The notes: generated from the sequence alone by a model not told the origin. A DNA stretch of 64,000 bases from Thermomicrobiales bacterium (GCA_019637585.1 JAHBVL010000001.1:1-64000), one strand, 5' to 3'; shown: positions 44,118 through 53,447, numbered from the stretch's first letter. A program made the numbers and translations.

Positions 44118-44717
44118 ATGGTCAATCGCGCGGACTTGCGATCCCAGCTCCGGCGCCGCCTGGAGGACACAACCGGCACGCCCTTGTGGGACGACGCGAC
44201 GCTGAACGAATTGTTGGCCGATGCCGTGAGCCACTACGGCATCCGCTTTCCGGCGGAACGGACGGTCTCGGTCGTCGTTTCGGCAGGCGATACAACGGTG
44301 CCTGTCGATTCCAGCGTGACCCTGGTGGTTGCGGTCCGGGATGGCGCCGGCGCCACCCTGCCTCGCTCCCGCCATTCTTCGGGCGAGAGCGGAAGGCAGA
44401 CATGGCGGTGGTGGAATGGCGCCGTCGTGTTGACCAGCCCAGCCGCAGCCGGAACCTGGGAGATCGACTGCCTGGGACACCGCGTACTGCCAGGCAACGA
44501 TTCCGATCCCGCCGGTATCCGGCCGGGCGACGAGGAAATCGTCGTACTGCTTGCGGCCTCGAGCGCCCTGCTGCGCCGAGCCGTCGAGCTGAGCAAACGA
44601 GGCGCCGAAACCGGCGGTCTGACACTGACCCGGATTGCCGACCGGCACACCCAGCAAGCGGAACTGCTGATCCAGGCGCGCCGGCGGCGGGCCACCGGCG
44701 GCTGGCTCAGCACCTGA
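44118..44717 (+). CDS. phage head-tail connector-like protein
   Basis: 199 residues. NRADLRSQLRRRLEDTTGTPLWDDATLNELLADAVSHY is the classic N-terminal helix pair of phage head-completion/adaptor proteins (gp6/gp15-like families), followed by a beta domain and a C-terminal helix (LLRRAVELSKRGAE, HTQQAELLIQARRRR). GAAGGAAAGG lies upstream of the ATG. It is the next + strand phage-type gene after the portal, separated from it by the cupredoxin gene. The connector call rests on this pattern and context. Confidence 0.65.
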   Translation: MVNRADLRSQLRRRLEDTTGTPLWDDATLNELLADAVSHYGIRFPAERTVSVVVSAGDTTVPVDSSVTLVVAVRDGAGATLPRSRHSSGESGRQTWRWWNGAVVLTSPAAAGTWEIDCLGHRVLPGNDSDPAGIRPGDEEIVVLLAASSALLRRAVELSKRGAETGGLTLTRIADRHTQQAELLIQARRRRATGGWLST

Positions 44718-44726
44718 TCGCTCACG

Positions 44727-45782
44727 TCATTCGACGACGGTGATGCTCCCGAGCATGATCGGATGGAGCGCGCAGAAATAGTCGTAGGTGCCGGGTGTGT
44801 CGAATGTCACCGAAAAAGTCTGACCTTTCCCGAACTGTGGGGACGCGAAACCGCTTCCTTTCGGCAACTGCGAGACGTCGTGGGGGAAGTTGTCCTTGTT
44901 CGTCCATGTCACGGTATCGCCAACGTGGATTTCCAGTGTGGCGGGCGTAAACGTGAACTGGGCGATCTCCACCTGCCATGTCTGCGGCTCGGCAATTGCC
45001 GCCGGAGTCCCCTCGGGTGTCGCAGCTGGCGCAGCACCTTCCAGCGACGCATATGGCAGCGCGATCGCCGTTCCTGCGGTCGCTGTTTCGACGGTGACAC
45101 TGGCGTTCTCGGTGATGTAGCTGAGCACCGCCGCGGTACGCACCGTTCCCGAAAGCGACTCGGTGACCCGGACCGTCGCGTTGGAAGCTGTCTCCAGATC
45201 GACTGTTGCGCTCTCACTCTCCAGATATGCGCCGTCGTAGGTCGAGGCGTTCGCCACGTCGATGTCCTGCGAGCCGGCCTTACCCGAGATGGTGGCCACT
45301 GAAGCCAGATCGAGATCGACTTCGAGATCGGCGACATCGATGTTCGTCAGCGTGGCCGTCGCCACGCCAGACAGATCCAGATCGAACTCCGGTGCGACGA
45401 GCCCGTCGAGTGTCGCGGTCACCGGACCGGTCAGGTCGAGATCGGTCAGCGTTGGGGTGACGATCAGGTAGTCGATTCCACCATGCGGGAGCATGTCGAA
45501 ACCGACCGACGCACTGAACCCAATCGTCAGCTCGCCATCCTCGACTGAGGTCGTGAAGAGTCTGGCGATCGTTTCCGGAGCGGTGATCTCCACCCGGCTG
45601 TCGTCACCGATCTCGATGACAACATTGCCCGCGCCTCGCAGGTGGATTTCATCAAATGGCTCGACATCGAGGACGGTGGTGGTCCGTTCATCGGCAGCCT
45701 GGGAACCCCTCGCCGCGAATCCAGCAACGAGCGCCAGTGAAAAGACCGTAGACAGCACCAGTATTACCCGCAGGGCTTTCAT
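44727..45782 (-). CDS. secreted GIN-domain and cupredoxin fusion
   Basis: 351 residues from ATG 45782, with AGAAAGG upstream. A signal peptide (MKALRVILVLSTVFSLALVAGF) precedes a DUF2807/'putative auto-transporter adhesin, head GIN' beta-helix (FDEIHLRGAGNVVIEIGDDSRVEIT, then repeated DLDLTGPVTATL, DLDLSGVATATL and DLDLASVATI rungs) to residue ~240. A plastocyanin-like domain ends the protein with copper ligands in NFPHDVS and YFCALHPIM (His, Cys, His, Met). The GIN-cupredoxin fusion is unusual to me. It sits tail to tail with the connector gene, only nine bases apart, and converges with it. Confidence 0.78.
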   Translation of the reverse strand: MKALRVILVLSTVFSLALVAGFAARGSQAADERTTTVLDVEPFDEIHLRGAGNVVIEIGDDSRVEITAPETIARLFTTSVEDGELTIGFSASVGFDMLPHGGIDYLIVTPTLTDLDLTGPVTATLDGLVAPEFDLDLSGVATATLTNIDVADLEVDLDLASVATISGKAGSQDIDVANASTYDGAYLESESATVDLETASNATVRVTESLSGTVRTAAVLSYITENASVTVETATAGTAIALPYASLEGAAPAATPEGTPAAIAEPQTWQVEIAQFTFTPATLEIHVGDTVTWTNKDNFPHDVSQLPKGSGFASPQFGKGQTFSVTFDTPGTYDYFCALHPIMLGSITVVE

Positions 45783-45877
45783 TGAAGCTGGGACCTTTCT
45801 GGGAGGACGAAAGACAAACGCAAAACGGCTGATTCTCGCACACGGCGACATCGTCAGAACAGGGGAGGGCAACGCAG

Positions 45878-46201
45878 ATGCCGATCGGATGGGCAAGCGA
45901 TGGCGGAGAACGACCAGCGTCGCCGGCACGTGAACCGGAGAGATTCACCTGGGCCGAGAGGGTCAAAGCCGCCGCGCAGCAGATCATCCACAACCTGACC
46001 GGTCTCGACTCTCCAGGCCGCGATCTGATTCCCACCGTCTGGACGCGCTGGGAAACCGCGATCGACGATCGCGTCTGCCAAACATGCGCCCCCTATGCCG
46101 GCCGCGCCTGGCCCGCCGCCGACGGCCCCCACCCGCCCCTCCACCCAGGATGCCGGTGCCAGCGCCGGGTGGCGTATGTAACGTGGGCAGTACGCAATTG
46201 A
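45878..46201 (+). CDS. short Mu-F-like phage head morphogenesis protein
   Basis: 107 residues. The C-terminal half carries the diagnostic pattern TAIDDRVCQTCAPYAG, RAWPAADGP and PPLHPGCRCQRRV, i.e. the Cys-x-x-Cys...His-Pro-x-Cys-x-Cys metal site of Mu gpF/SPP1 gp7-type minor head proteins. Typical members exceed 200 residues and are often fused to or next to the portal. Here the N-terminal half is reduced to ~55 residues and the gene is 3.3 kb from the portal. It may be a reduced but selected remnant, since the metal site is complete. Confidence 0.65.
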   Translation: MPIGWASDGGERPASPAREPERFTWAERVKAAAQQIIHNLTGLDSPGRDLIPTVWTRWETAIDDRVCQTCAPYAGRAWPAADGPHPPLHPGCRCQRRVAYVTWAVRN

Positions 46202-46400
46202 ACCTCTCCACGGCGTTCAAACGCCGTGCTACATGACCGAAGTCCACTGAAGTGGACTGGAAACGAATGGACCGATTGCGTTCTCAACCGTCGTTCGGTG
46301 GGCGATCGGTGCGGACAGTCCATTTCAATGGACTTTGCTCACTCAGCCCGGCCACTTTCAGTGCCGGGCGAATCTGGGCGGGTCTCGCGCTAAGCATGAA
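46202..46400. repeat. string of short hairpins
   Basis: Successive small palindromes follow one another: CACGGCGTTCAAACGCCGTG, GTCCACTGAAGTGGAC, GTCCATTTCAATGGAC and CCCGGCCACTTTCAGTGCCGGG. Each has a 6-8-bp stem with a loop of three to six bases, often TTCAA, TGAA or TTTC. This looks like a REP-type intergenic cluster, possibly of transcribed hairpins. No gene is present. Confidence 0.7.
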
Positions 46401-46406
46401 TTCTCC

Positions 46407-46466
46407 CTTCCGCCTTTCCGCCTCTTCGCCTTTCCGCCTTTCCGCCTTTCCGCCTTTCCGCCTCGC
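46407..46466. repeat. 8-bp tandem array (CTTTCCGC)
   Basis: About seven copies of CTTTCCGC, with one CTCTTCGC-like variant, upstream of the multicopper oxidase gene. It differs from the other arrays in having an 8-bp period. Confidence 0.88.
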
Positions 46467-46630
46467 CTATTGTGAAAATTGTCACAAAGCTGCAACACCC
46501 CTTCGTTCCCTGCGACGAGACCGATGCCAACCCAATGTCATCCTTTCTGAGCAACCGGCGCGGGTTGGTGACCAGGGGGTCAGCCCGGCGACTGAACGGC
46601 GAGCGTCGGCGCTCGAAGGAGAGAGATCAC

Positions 46631-47695
46631 ATGGCATCATCAGAACTGTCCACAGTCAGCAGACGGCGTCTCATGGAAGCGTTTGGCGCATTGGGTGTCG
46701 TTGGCGCCGCTGGCGCTGCAACGACCATGCTGGCCAATCCCGGCCCAGCCCTGGCCTCCACTACAACGGACCACGATCACAGCGCCGCGACCACATCCAG
46801 CGCGGCGGACGACGAGATGACCGCCGATGAAATGGACGCCATGCACGAGGCTGGCGTGCTCTCCTTCCCGGCGGAAACCGCGGGCAAGGGTGGTGAGCTC
46901 CTCGAATACGAGATGGACGGCGATGTCAAGGTCTTCAACCTGACCTGCTCCGTCGTCGATTGGGAGTACCTGCCCGGCAAGACGGTCGATGCGTGGGCGT
47001 ACAACGGCGTCGTTCCCGGACCGCAGATCCGCGTCACCGAAGGCGACACCGTTCGCATCCACGTGAAAAACGAGCTGCCACAATCGACAGCGGTCCACTG
47101 GCACGGGCTGCGTGTGCCGAACAACATGGACGGCGTCCCCTTCATCACCCAGCCGCCCATCAAACCGGGCGAGACCTTCACCTACGAGTTCCCTATCAAG
47201 GAAGGAAACGCCGGGTCCCACATGTATCACTCGCACCACAATGCGGCTGACCAGGTGACCCGGGGACTGCTCGGCGCGTTCATCGTTGAGGAAAAAGACG
47301 AAGCAGCCCGCTACGACGTCGATGTCGACTACACGATGGTGCTCAACGACGGGCCGATCGGCGCATACAGCATCAACGGAAAGAGCTTCCCCGCGACGGA
47401 ACCCGTCGTGGCCAAGGTGGGGCAGAAGGTGCTCATCCGGTTCATGAACGAGGGCCTGATGATCCATCCCATGCACCTGCACGGGTTCCCAATGCAGGTC
47501 GTCGCGCTGGACGGCTACGCCGTGCCCCAACCCTATTGGCAGGACACCGTGAACATCGCGCCCGGCCAGCGAGTCGATTGCATCGCCGAACCGGACGAAC
47601 CAGGCGTCTGGGCCTTCCACTGCCACATCCTCAACCACGCGGAGAGCAAGCACGGCATGTTCGGCATGGTCACGGCGATGGTGGTCGAGGAGTAG
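46631..47695 (+). CDS. Tat-exported two-domain multicopper oxidase
   Basis: 354 residues from ATG 46631 with GAAGGAGAGAG upstream. A Tat signal (SRRRLMEAFGALGVVG) precedes a His/Asp/Met-rich segment (TTTDHDHSA, DDEMTADEMDAMHE) that could bind copper. Two cupredoxin domains follow with all four copper motifs: HWHGLR, HSHHNA, HPMHLHG and HCHILNHAESKHGM. This set gives type 1, 2 and 3 sites, as in small laccases and related oxidases. It probably oxidises metal ions or phenolics outside the membrane. It is the third copper-type gene within 5 kb, all interleaved with phage-type genes. Confidence 0.9.
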   Translation: MASSELSTVSRRRLMEAFGALGVVGAAGAATTMLANPGPALASTTTDHDHSAATTSSAADDEMTADEMDAMHEAGVLSFPAETAGKGGELLEYEMDGDVKVFNLTCSVVDWEYLPGKTVDAWAYNGVVPGPQIRVTEGDTVRIHVKNELPQSTAVHWHGLRVPNNMDGVPFITQPPIKPGETFTYEFPIKEGNAGSHMYHSHHNAADQVTRGLLGAFIVEEKDEAARYDVDVDYTMVLNDGPIGAYSINGKSFPATEPVVAKVGQKVLIRFMNEGLMIHPMHLHGFPMQVVALDGYAVPQPYWQDTVNIAPGQRVDCIAEPDEPGVWAFHCHILNHAESKHGMFGMVTAMVVEE

Positions 47696-47744
47696 GACGG
47701 GGTCCGGAGCCCGGGGTCCGAAGTCCGGAGTGGCTTCGGACGCC

Positions 47745-47951
47745 GGCAACGCAAAGGGCTGGCACAGAGACCACCCGTACGGGCACCCCACTGTGGGTGC
47801 CCTTCGCATCCCCAGCGATGGTGATTCGAAGCCGGCATGTCTCGAAAAACTCCAGGCTTCAGACGATGACCGTCGGCAACGAGAAGGGCTGGCACGGGGA
47901 CCAGCCCGTACGGGCACCCCACTGTGGGTGCCCTTCTCACCCCCAGCGATA
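47745..47951. repeat. two ~77-bp direct repeats with GGGTGCCC hairpin
   Basis: Segments ~47745-47821 and ~47875-47951 are direct repeats 130 bp apart, about 90% identical by eye. Each starts GGCAACG, includes AAGGGCTGGCAC and ends CCCAGCGAT. Each contains a perfect palindrome, GGGCACCCCACTGTGGGTGCCC without its loop. The stretch between the multicopper oxidase and the next gene contains nothing else that I recognise. Confidence 0.8.
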
Positions 47952-48004
47952 GTGGCCGCAAGACAGGATCGTGCGCGGACTTCGGACTCCGGACTCTATG
48001 CCCG

Positions 48005-49621
48005 CTAAACCGGACAGCTACGACATGCTCCGTTGAAACATGAGCCGAATTGACCGGCTCCGCAATGACATGCATTGAAATTCCGGTATCCGCAAACGCC
48101 GGTTGCGATGTCGCAGCTGACACAGTCGACATGGCCAAGATGCGTGCAGTCGTCAGCGGATTCGCAGCCCCCTGGTGCGGCAGTCGTCGTCGTGGTCGGA
48201 GCCGGCGTCGTTGAGGTCGTCGTCGACGTTGTGGTGGTTGAGGTCGTGGTCGGCGCCGGCGTCGTTGAGGTTGTGGTCGAGGTTGTCGTCGTTGACGTCG
48301 TGGTCGGCGCCGGCGTCGTTGAGGTCGTTGTCGACGTTGTGGTGGTTGACGTCGTGGTCGAAGTGGTCGTAGTCGTCGTCTCGGCCGTGCAGGTCCCCGG
48401 AGCCGAGCAATCGCCGCCGCAGCAAATACCATTCGCGACGGATTGACAGGGAGTCGTGTCCGGGGCATCGACTGTGCAACCGCCGCGCTCGTCGCAGCGC
48501 CGACACTGTTCGCATTGGTCCCCAGCTTGCGTTGGATCGGCCACACACTCGAAGAGTCCTGTCGATTGCTCCGCGCATCGCAGACATTCGGAACAGGCTT
48601 CGCCCGGCAACGCCTCGCAGCTGCCGTCGCGACATCTCCCGCAGTTCCCGCAGTCGTCTCCCGGGCAACACCCATCATTTGCGAAACACACGTCACCAGC
48701 TTCTGATGGACAGCAGAACGGTCCGTCAGCATCATCCAGGCAAGGGTTGACGCAGGTGGAGGTCTCCGGATCACAGACGACGCAGAAGTCCCCGCACTCC
48801 TCGTCGAGGCAACACCCGCCAAGCGGTATGCACACCGCCACCCCATCCCGCTCACAGCATTCCTGGGTAGCAGGGTCACAGCACTCGGCGTTGACCTCGC
48901 CCTGGCAGACACTCCGTCCAGCCGGACAGCAGCTCCGCTCGGCCAATGCCAGACTGAAGGGAAAGCCATTGAAGGCCAGCGGTGATCCCTCGGGCAGATA
49001 GCACACTCCGTCGCAACACTGGCCATCACATGTCAGGTCGGCCGGGCAGCAGACTTCTTCCTCGATGCCGGGATCTTCCGAACCGAACACCCGGACCAGG
49101 CAAACGGATTCGCTGCCGCAACACTCCCGGTCGCAGCACTGGTGGGGATCGTCACAACATTCGAATCCGCATGGATGTCCACCAGCCTCTCCACCACAAC
49201 AGATATCGTTATTGCCCCTCCGGCCACAACTCGCTCCATCCGGACAGCAGACCCTGCCGCAGGGGTGACCTGCCGGGCAGCATTCACCGGTGATCGTGCA
49301 TTGGCCAGTCGGGCAACACCCGCCGCCGCACCCTTCGGTGCCATCGTCCGGACAGCAGAGACCATCGAAGCATCGTCCCGGCGGACAGCAATGCGCCGCC
49401 CCTTCTCCTCCGCAAAGCTGGTGGCCCGGTGTGCACACCGGTTCCGGAGGGGGAGGAATCGTGGGACGGGAGCGGCCCCCGCGAGCATCGGCGCCGCTGA
49501 GTCCGGCCGTAGCAGCAAGACCTGCACCGCCACCCAGACCGATCAAACCCTTGAGGATCGAACGGCGTGAGGCGCCCTGTCCCGCTAGTCGCGTCAACTC
49601 ATCGAACCGTTTTCCGTCCAT
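48005..49621 (-). CDS. Tat-exported Cys-rich protein D
   Basis: 538 residues from ATG 49621 (AGAAGGAAAGG upstream). The N terminus MDGKRFDELTRLAGQG leads to SRRSILKGLIGLGGG and GADARGGRSRPTIPPPP. Modules include CGGEGAAHCCPPGRC, CGGGCCPTGQC, CGRVCCPDGASCG, CGFECCDDPHQCC and CDGQCCDGVC. A long Thr/Ser linker with repeated TTSTTPAPTTTSTTT units occupies residues ~430-495, and a short Cys-rich tail (CVSCDIATGVCGYR) closes the protein. The layout and spacing match proteins A-C and E. Function unknown. Confidence 0.8.
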   Translation of the reverse strand: MDGKRFDELTRLAGQGASRRSILKGLIGLGGGAGLAATAGLSGADARGGRSRPTIPPPPEPVCTPGHQLCGGEGAAHCCPPGRCFDGLCCPDDGTEGCGGGCCPTGQCTITGECCPAGHPCGRVCCPDGASCGRRGNNDICCGGEAGGHPCGFECCDDPHQCCDRECCGSESVCLVRVFGSEDPGIEEEVCCPADLTCDGQCCDGVCYLPEGSPLAFNGFPFSLALAERSCCPAGRSVCQGEVNAECCDPATQECCERDGVAVCIPLGGCCLDEECGDFCVVCDPETSTCVNPCLDDADGPFCCPSEAGDVCFANDGCCPGDDCGNCGRCRDGSCEALPGEACSECLRCAEQSTGLFECVADPTQAGDQCEQCRRCDERGGCTVDAPDTTPCQSVANGICCGGDCSAPGTCTAETTTTTTSTTTSTTTTSTTTSTTPAPTTTSTTTTSTTTSTTPAPTTTSTTTTSTTTSTTPAPTTTTTAAPGGCESADDCTHLGHVDCVSCDIATGVCGYRNFNACHCGAGQFGSCFNGACRSCPV

Positions 49622-49706
49622 GGGAGCCCGCCTTTCCTTCTGTGGTTGGCGGCCCGGTGGGTCGTCAGCCTCTGTAAACGCCTGCTGTTGCGCCGCTCTC
49701 CTCCGG

Positions 49707-52700
49707 TTAGACGCAGAACTTGCCAAAGATCGTTGACACGCAGCTATTGCAGCACTCGTAGTGATGTTCGCAGACAGACAATGGCCGCCTGCCACAGTAG
49801 TTGTTGTCGAGGCTGACGATGCATCGCTCGAGACCTTCCTGGCAGACGCACTGAGCGTCTTCACAGACCGTGAATGGGCGTTCGCACTCGATGTCGCAGC
49901 AGGGATCACGATCGACGGTGAACGGGCGACACACCCCTAGGTGGCAGAATTCGCATTCGCCGCAAGTGAGACCGAGACATCGATCGGGACAGGCGTCATA
50001 CAGGCACTCGGTGCAGTAGCCGAAGTTGTTACAACATAATCCGAATCCGCATTGCTCGCCGCAATTGACGTTGAGGCAGCGGTGGTCATCACCGCAGATC
50101 CGGCATTCCGGACTCCTGAAATCGGTGAGGCATTCCTCCTGCTCGCAGCATCCGTCCGCAGGTGCGCAGCTGCCGTCAGGACATGGTTTCGGGCACTCGC
50201 ACTTGCGCGTACTCGGGTTGCATACAAAGTTCGGCTGAGGGCAACATCCCGGAGAGCGCGTACAGTCCTCCCGGGATCCACACATGCCCGAGGCGTGGCA
50301 GTAATTCTCGTAGCAGGCGCCCGGTAAGGGTTCCGGACAATCATCGACGCAAACGCCGTTCTCACAGACCTGGCAGGCCAGACATTGCACCGGATCACAC
50401 GTTTGATCCGCGGGATTGCAGACCTCACACGCTACGCAAAGCGACGCGCAAAATCCATCCTGGCACTCGCCACAAGGACCACACACGTCGCTGTTCTCAC
50501 AGGCCTCGGCGCACGAGCCGCCCGGCAGGCAGGGGACGCCCGGAGGACAGCTCTCCCGGCAGGCTCCCGGCGGGTGGCACATCTCCTGAGATTCGAACGG
50601 GCAGCGTGAAGCCAAATCATCTGGAAGGACGAAGCTGCCGGAGCACATTCCCGCGTGCATCTGTGCCCGGATGCAGCAATCGCACGCACCAGGGGCACAC
50701 ACCGGCGATCCATTGTCCAGACAGGCCTCCAAAGCGCCATAGACCGCTTCGGTCTGATAAGCCGTGCACGCTGGAATGCAGTTGACGGTGCTGCCGATCA
50801 GGCAGGGTCCGGTTGTCCGTGGACATGCGCATGTGCCGTTGTTGCACGTGTCCTGCCCCTGTGCGCAGGCGCGGCCGCACATCCCGCAGTTCAAATGGTC
50901 ATCGAGCAAATCGACACATTCGTCGTCGCAGCAGGTCAGGCCAGGCGGGCAGAGCCCGCCGCAGGGAGGTTCGGTGGTTGTTGTGGCCGGTGGTACCGGA
51001 CAGCGGTCGACCTGATGCACACAAATCGGAGGAAGCGGATTGTAGGTAAGCGGATCGCAGCAGATATTGTCGATCGTGTCGCATGCACCTATCTCGCAGA
51101 GGCAGGGTGCGCGTGCGCCATCTTCGTCAAGGCAGCTCGCCCCCTCTGGCCGGTTGAACGAGTCGGTGTTTGGCAGTGTCGGGCAGCTGGCGCAGAAGCC
51201 GAGATCAGGTCCCGGCGTGGTCGTGGTCGGTTCGGGCGTCGTGGTGGTCGGGCCAGACACAAAGCACTGCCGCGCGCACGTGCCATCCGGCTGGCAAAAC
51301 TCTCCGCGCGGGCACTGGCCTTGCTCGCACAGCGTCCCCAGCGCTTCACCGCAATAGGAATTGATGGTTCTGGACTGGAGACAGGTGCATCCGACGCTGG
51401 CGCAGACGTCGTCTTCAGCTTCCGGATCACAGGAGGTTGCGCAGGCGCGCAGGAAGCATGGCTGTCCGCCACAATCGAGCTGATCGTCGCAGAGCACAGG
51501 TGGCGGTGGGGTGGTCGTCGTGGTGGACGGCGACGGCAAGCATGCCGGGGTGCATGTCCTGGTAAACGTCCCGCAGAAGTAGCCAGCGGGACAGTCCGAA
51601 TGCAACACACATACGATATCGGTGGACTCGCCGCTGCAAACCCACCAGGCTTTTGACTGCTCCGTGCCGCCCCAGATGTACTTGCACGTGCAGCCATCTC
51701 CGGGACAAATGCCATCCTGGTGTACACAGTTGTTCACGCAGCCGCCTTCGAGGCAAAGTTGTCCTGTTCCGCAGTCCCCGCCTTCGCCACATTGGTCGAG
51801 CACCACCGGTGTGGGAGTTGTCGTGGTCGTTGGTTGACCCGTTGTGGAAGTTACGGGTTGGCCGGTGGTGGTCGTGCTTCCCGGCTCGCCGGTCGTCGTG
51901 GTGGCCGGGGGCGTCGTGCTCGCACACGATTGCTGGTTCAGACATGCTCCCGCGCAACAAACCCCTTTTTCCTCCAGCGCAAAGGCACATGATTCGTCGT
52001 CCTCGACAAGCTCGAAGCCACATTGATAGATGCCCAACTCGTCTTTCGCGCAAATCTGGCAACCACACGGCCAGTTTGGCCTTCCGTCGAGGTCCGGACA
52101 GCACAAGTGGACGGCGGGGTCGATGCACTCTCCGAGACAGCAAAGAATCGCTGAGTCGCTCCCACAGTCGTCATGACTGGAACAGGGAGTGGGGGGAGAG
52201 GTTGTCGAGGTGGTCGTTGGCGGCAGTTCTGTCGTGGTTGTCGTCGTTGCCGGTTGACCGGTGGTTGTCGTTGACGTTGTGGTCGTCGGCAGCTCGGTCG
52301 TCGTGGTCGTTGCGGGCGGCGCGGCAGTGGTGGTGGTCGTCGCAACGCACCCGGCTTCCGTGCACATCTCACCCGTGGTGCATGCGTCGTCACATGCCGT
52401 GCAGTTTGTCGATGTCCCCAGGCTCACGCATCCGCTGGAACAGCAATCCTGTCCAGTCTCACAGGAGTCGCCGCACTCGAGGCAATGAGCTGTCGTGCCC
52501 AGCGGCACACATGCCCCGGCGCAACATGTTGTTCCCGGCGCATCACTGCAGGGTAGCGTGAGCAGGCAACTGGAGCCTACACAGACTCCCTGCTGGCAGG
52601 TGAGGAGGCTATCCGGGCAGTCATCGCTGATGCAACACTGATCCGGACCAAGGCATGTCCCGCTGCAGCACTGCTCTCCCGGCCCATCGCAACAGACGCC

Positions 52701-53258
52701 GCCACACATCAGGTCGGGGCGGCAACACCGCTCCTCGCCGATGCAGATCGTCCCCGCGGGGCAGCACTCCCCATCGCAACACTGGTCCGGGTCATCGCAG
52801 CACTCGAAACCACACGGGACACCACCTGCAGGACCACCGCAGCATATGTCGCCGTTGCCGCTGCGTCCGCAGCTCGATCCTGCCGGACAACACACGGCGC
52901 CACAGGGATACCCCGCAACGCAGCATTGACCATTCGTGGTGCACTGCCCGGCAGCGCAGCATCCCGTCCCACATGCCTCACTGCCTGCCTCCGCGCAGCA
53001 AACACCGTCGAAACACCGCTCTGAAGGGCAACAGTATTCGGGCCCCTGTCCACCACAGAACTGGCTCCCCTCCGGGCAAACTGGAGATGGCGGCGGCGGC
53101 ACGGTCGGGCGAGTCCTTATTGGGCGCGCATTAGCCTCTGACCCGGTCGCTGCTGCCACGCTCGCTCCGCCGACGCCGAGAAATGCCTTGAGTAAAGACC
53201 GGCGAGACGCACCCCGTCCTACCAATTTCGCCAGATTGTCGAACCGGTTGCCGTCCAT
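49707..53258 (-). CDS. Tat-exported Cys-rich protein E, largest member
   Basis: 1183 residues from ATG 53258. The family N terminus (MDGNRFDNLAKLVGRG, SRRSLLKAFLGVGG) is followed by NARPIRTRPTVPPPP. The first module parallels protein D (CGGQGPEYCCPSERC, CGAVCCPAGSSCG, CGFECCDDPDQCC). At least four Thr/Pro/Gly linkers separate further modules, giving a beads-on-a-string layout. One module matches plant or metazoan-like patterns only in Cys spacing (CCDDECVDLLDDHLNCGMCG). It is adjacent to and parallel with gene D, 85 bases away, so the pair may be co-transcribed. Two neighbouring paralogues suggest tandem duplication. Confidence 0.8.
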   Translation of the reverse strand: MDGNRFDNLAKLVGRGASRRSLLKAFLGVGGASVAAATGSEANARPIRTRPTVPPPPSPVCPEGSQFCGGQGPEYCCPSERCFDGVCCAEAGSEACGTGCCAAGQCTTNGQCCVAGYPCGAVCCPAGSSCGRSGNGDICCGGPAGGVPCGFECCDDPDQCCDGECCPAGTICIGEERCCRPDLMCGGVCCDGPGEQCCSGTCLGPDQCCISDDCPDSLLTCQQGVCVGSSCLLTLPCSDAPGTTCCAGACVPLGTTAHCLECGDSCETGQDCCSSGCVSLGTSTNCTACDDACTTGEMCTEAGCVATTTTTAAPPATTTTTELPTTTTSTTTTGQPATTTTTTELPPTTTSTTSPPTPCSSHDDCGSDSAILCCLGECIDPAVHLCCPDLDGRPNWPCGCQICAKDELGIYQCGFELVEDDESCAFALEEKGVCCAGACLNQQSCASTTPPATTTTGEPGSTTTTGQPVTSTTGQPTTTTTPTPVVLDQCGEGGDCGTGQLCLEGGCVNNCVHQDGICPGDGCTCKYIWGGTEQSKAWWVCSGESTDIVCVLHSDCPAGYFCGTFTRTCTPACLPSPSTTTTTPPPPVLCDDQLDCGGQPCFLRACATSCDPEAEDDVCASVGCTCLQSRTINSYCGEALGTLCEQGQCPRGEFCQPDGTCARQCFVSGPTTTTPEPTTTTPGPDLGFCASCPTLPNTDSFNRPEGASCLDEDGARAPCLCEIGACDTIDNICCDPLTYNPLPPICVHQVDRCPVPPATTTTEPPCGGLCPPGLTCCDDECVDLLDDHLNCGMCGRACAQGQDTCNNGTCACPRTTGPCLIGSTVNCIPACTAYQTEAVYGALEACLDNGSPVCAPGACDCCIRAQMHAGMCSGSFVLPDDLASRCPFESQEMCHPPGACRESCPPGVPCLPGGSCAEACENSDVCGPCGECQDGFCASLCVACEVCNPADQTCDPVQCLACQVCENGVCVDDCPEPLPGACYENYCHASGMCGSREDCTRSPGCCPQPNFVCNPSTRKCECPKPCPDGSCAPADGCCEQEECLTDFRSPECRICGDDHRCLNVNCGEQCGFGLCCNNFGYCTECLYDACPDRCLGLTCGECEFCHLGVCRPFTVDRDPCCDIECERPFTVCEDAQCVCQEGLERCIVSLDNNYCGRRPLSVCEHHYECCNSCVSTIFGKFCV

Positions 53259-53447
53259 GTGACCTGCCTTTGCTTGTTCAGTGATCCGGTCATTTGGAAG
53301 ACGCGGCAATCTGCCGCTCGCCAATGGCGCGGATACTGCGTCGACGGGCAATTTGATAACGAAACTAGAGAATGGAGGAGAATTTTTCAACCCCGAGGCA
53401 GCGCTCTCACGCCTCTCAGCACGCACCCAAAGGCGTGAGTCGAGAGG

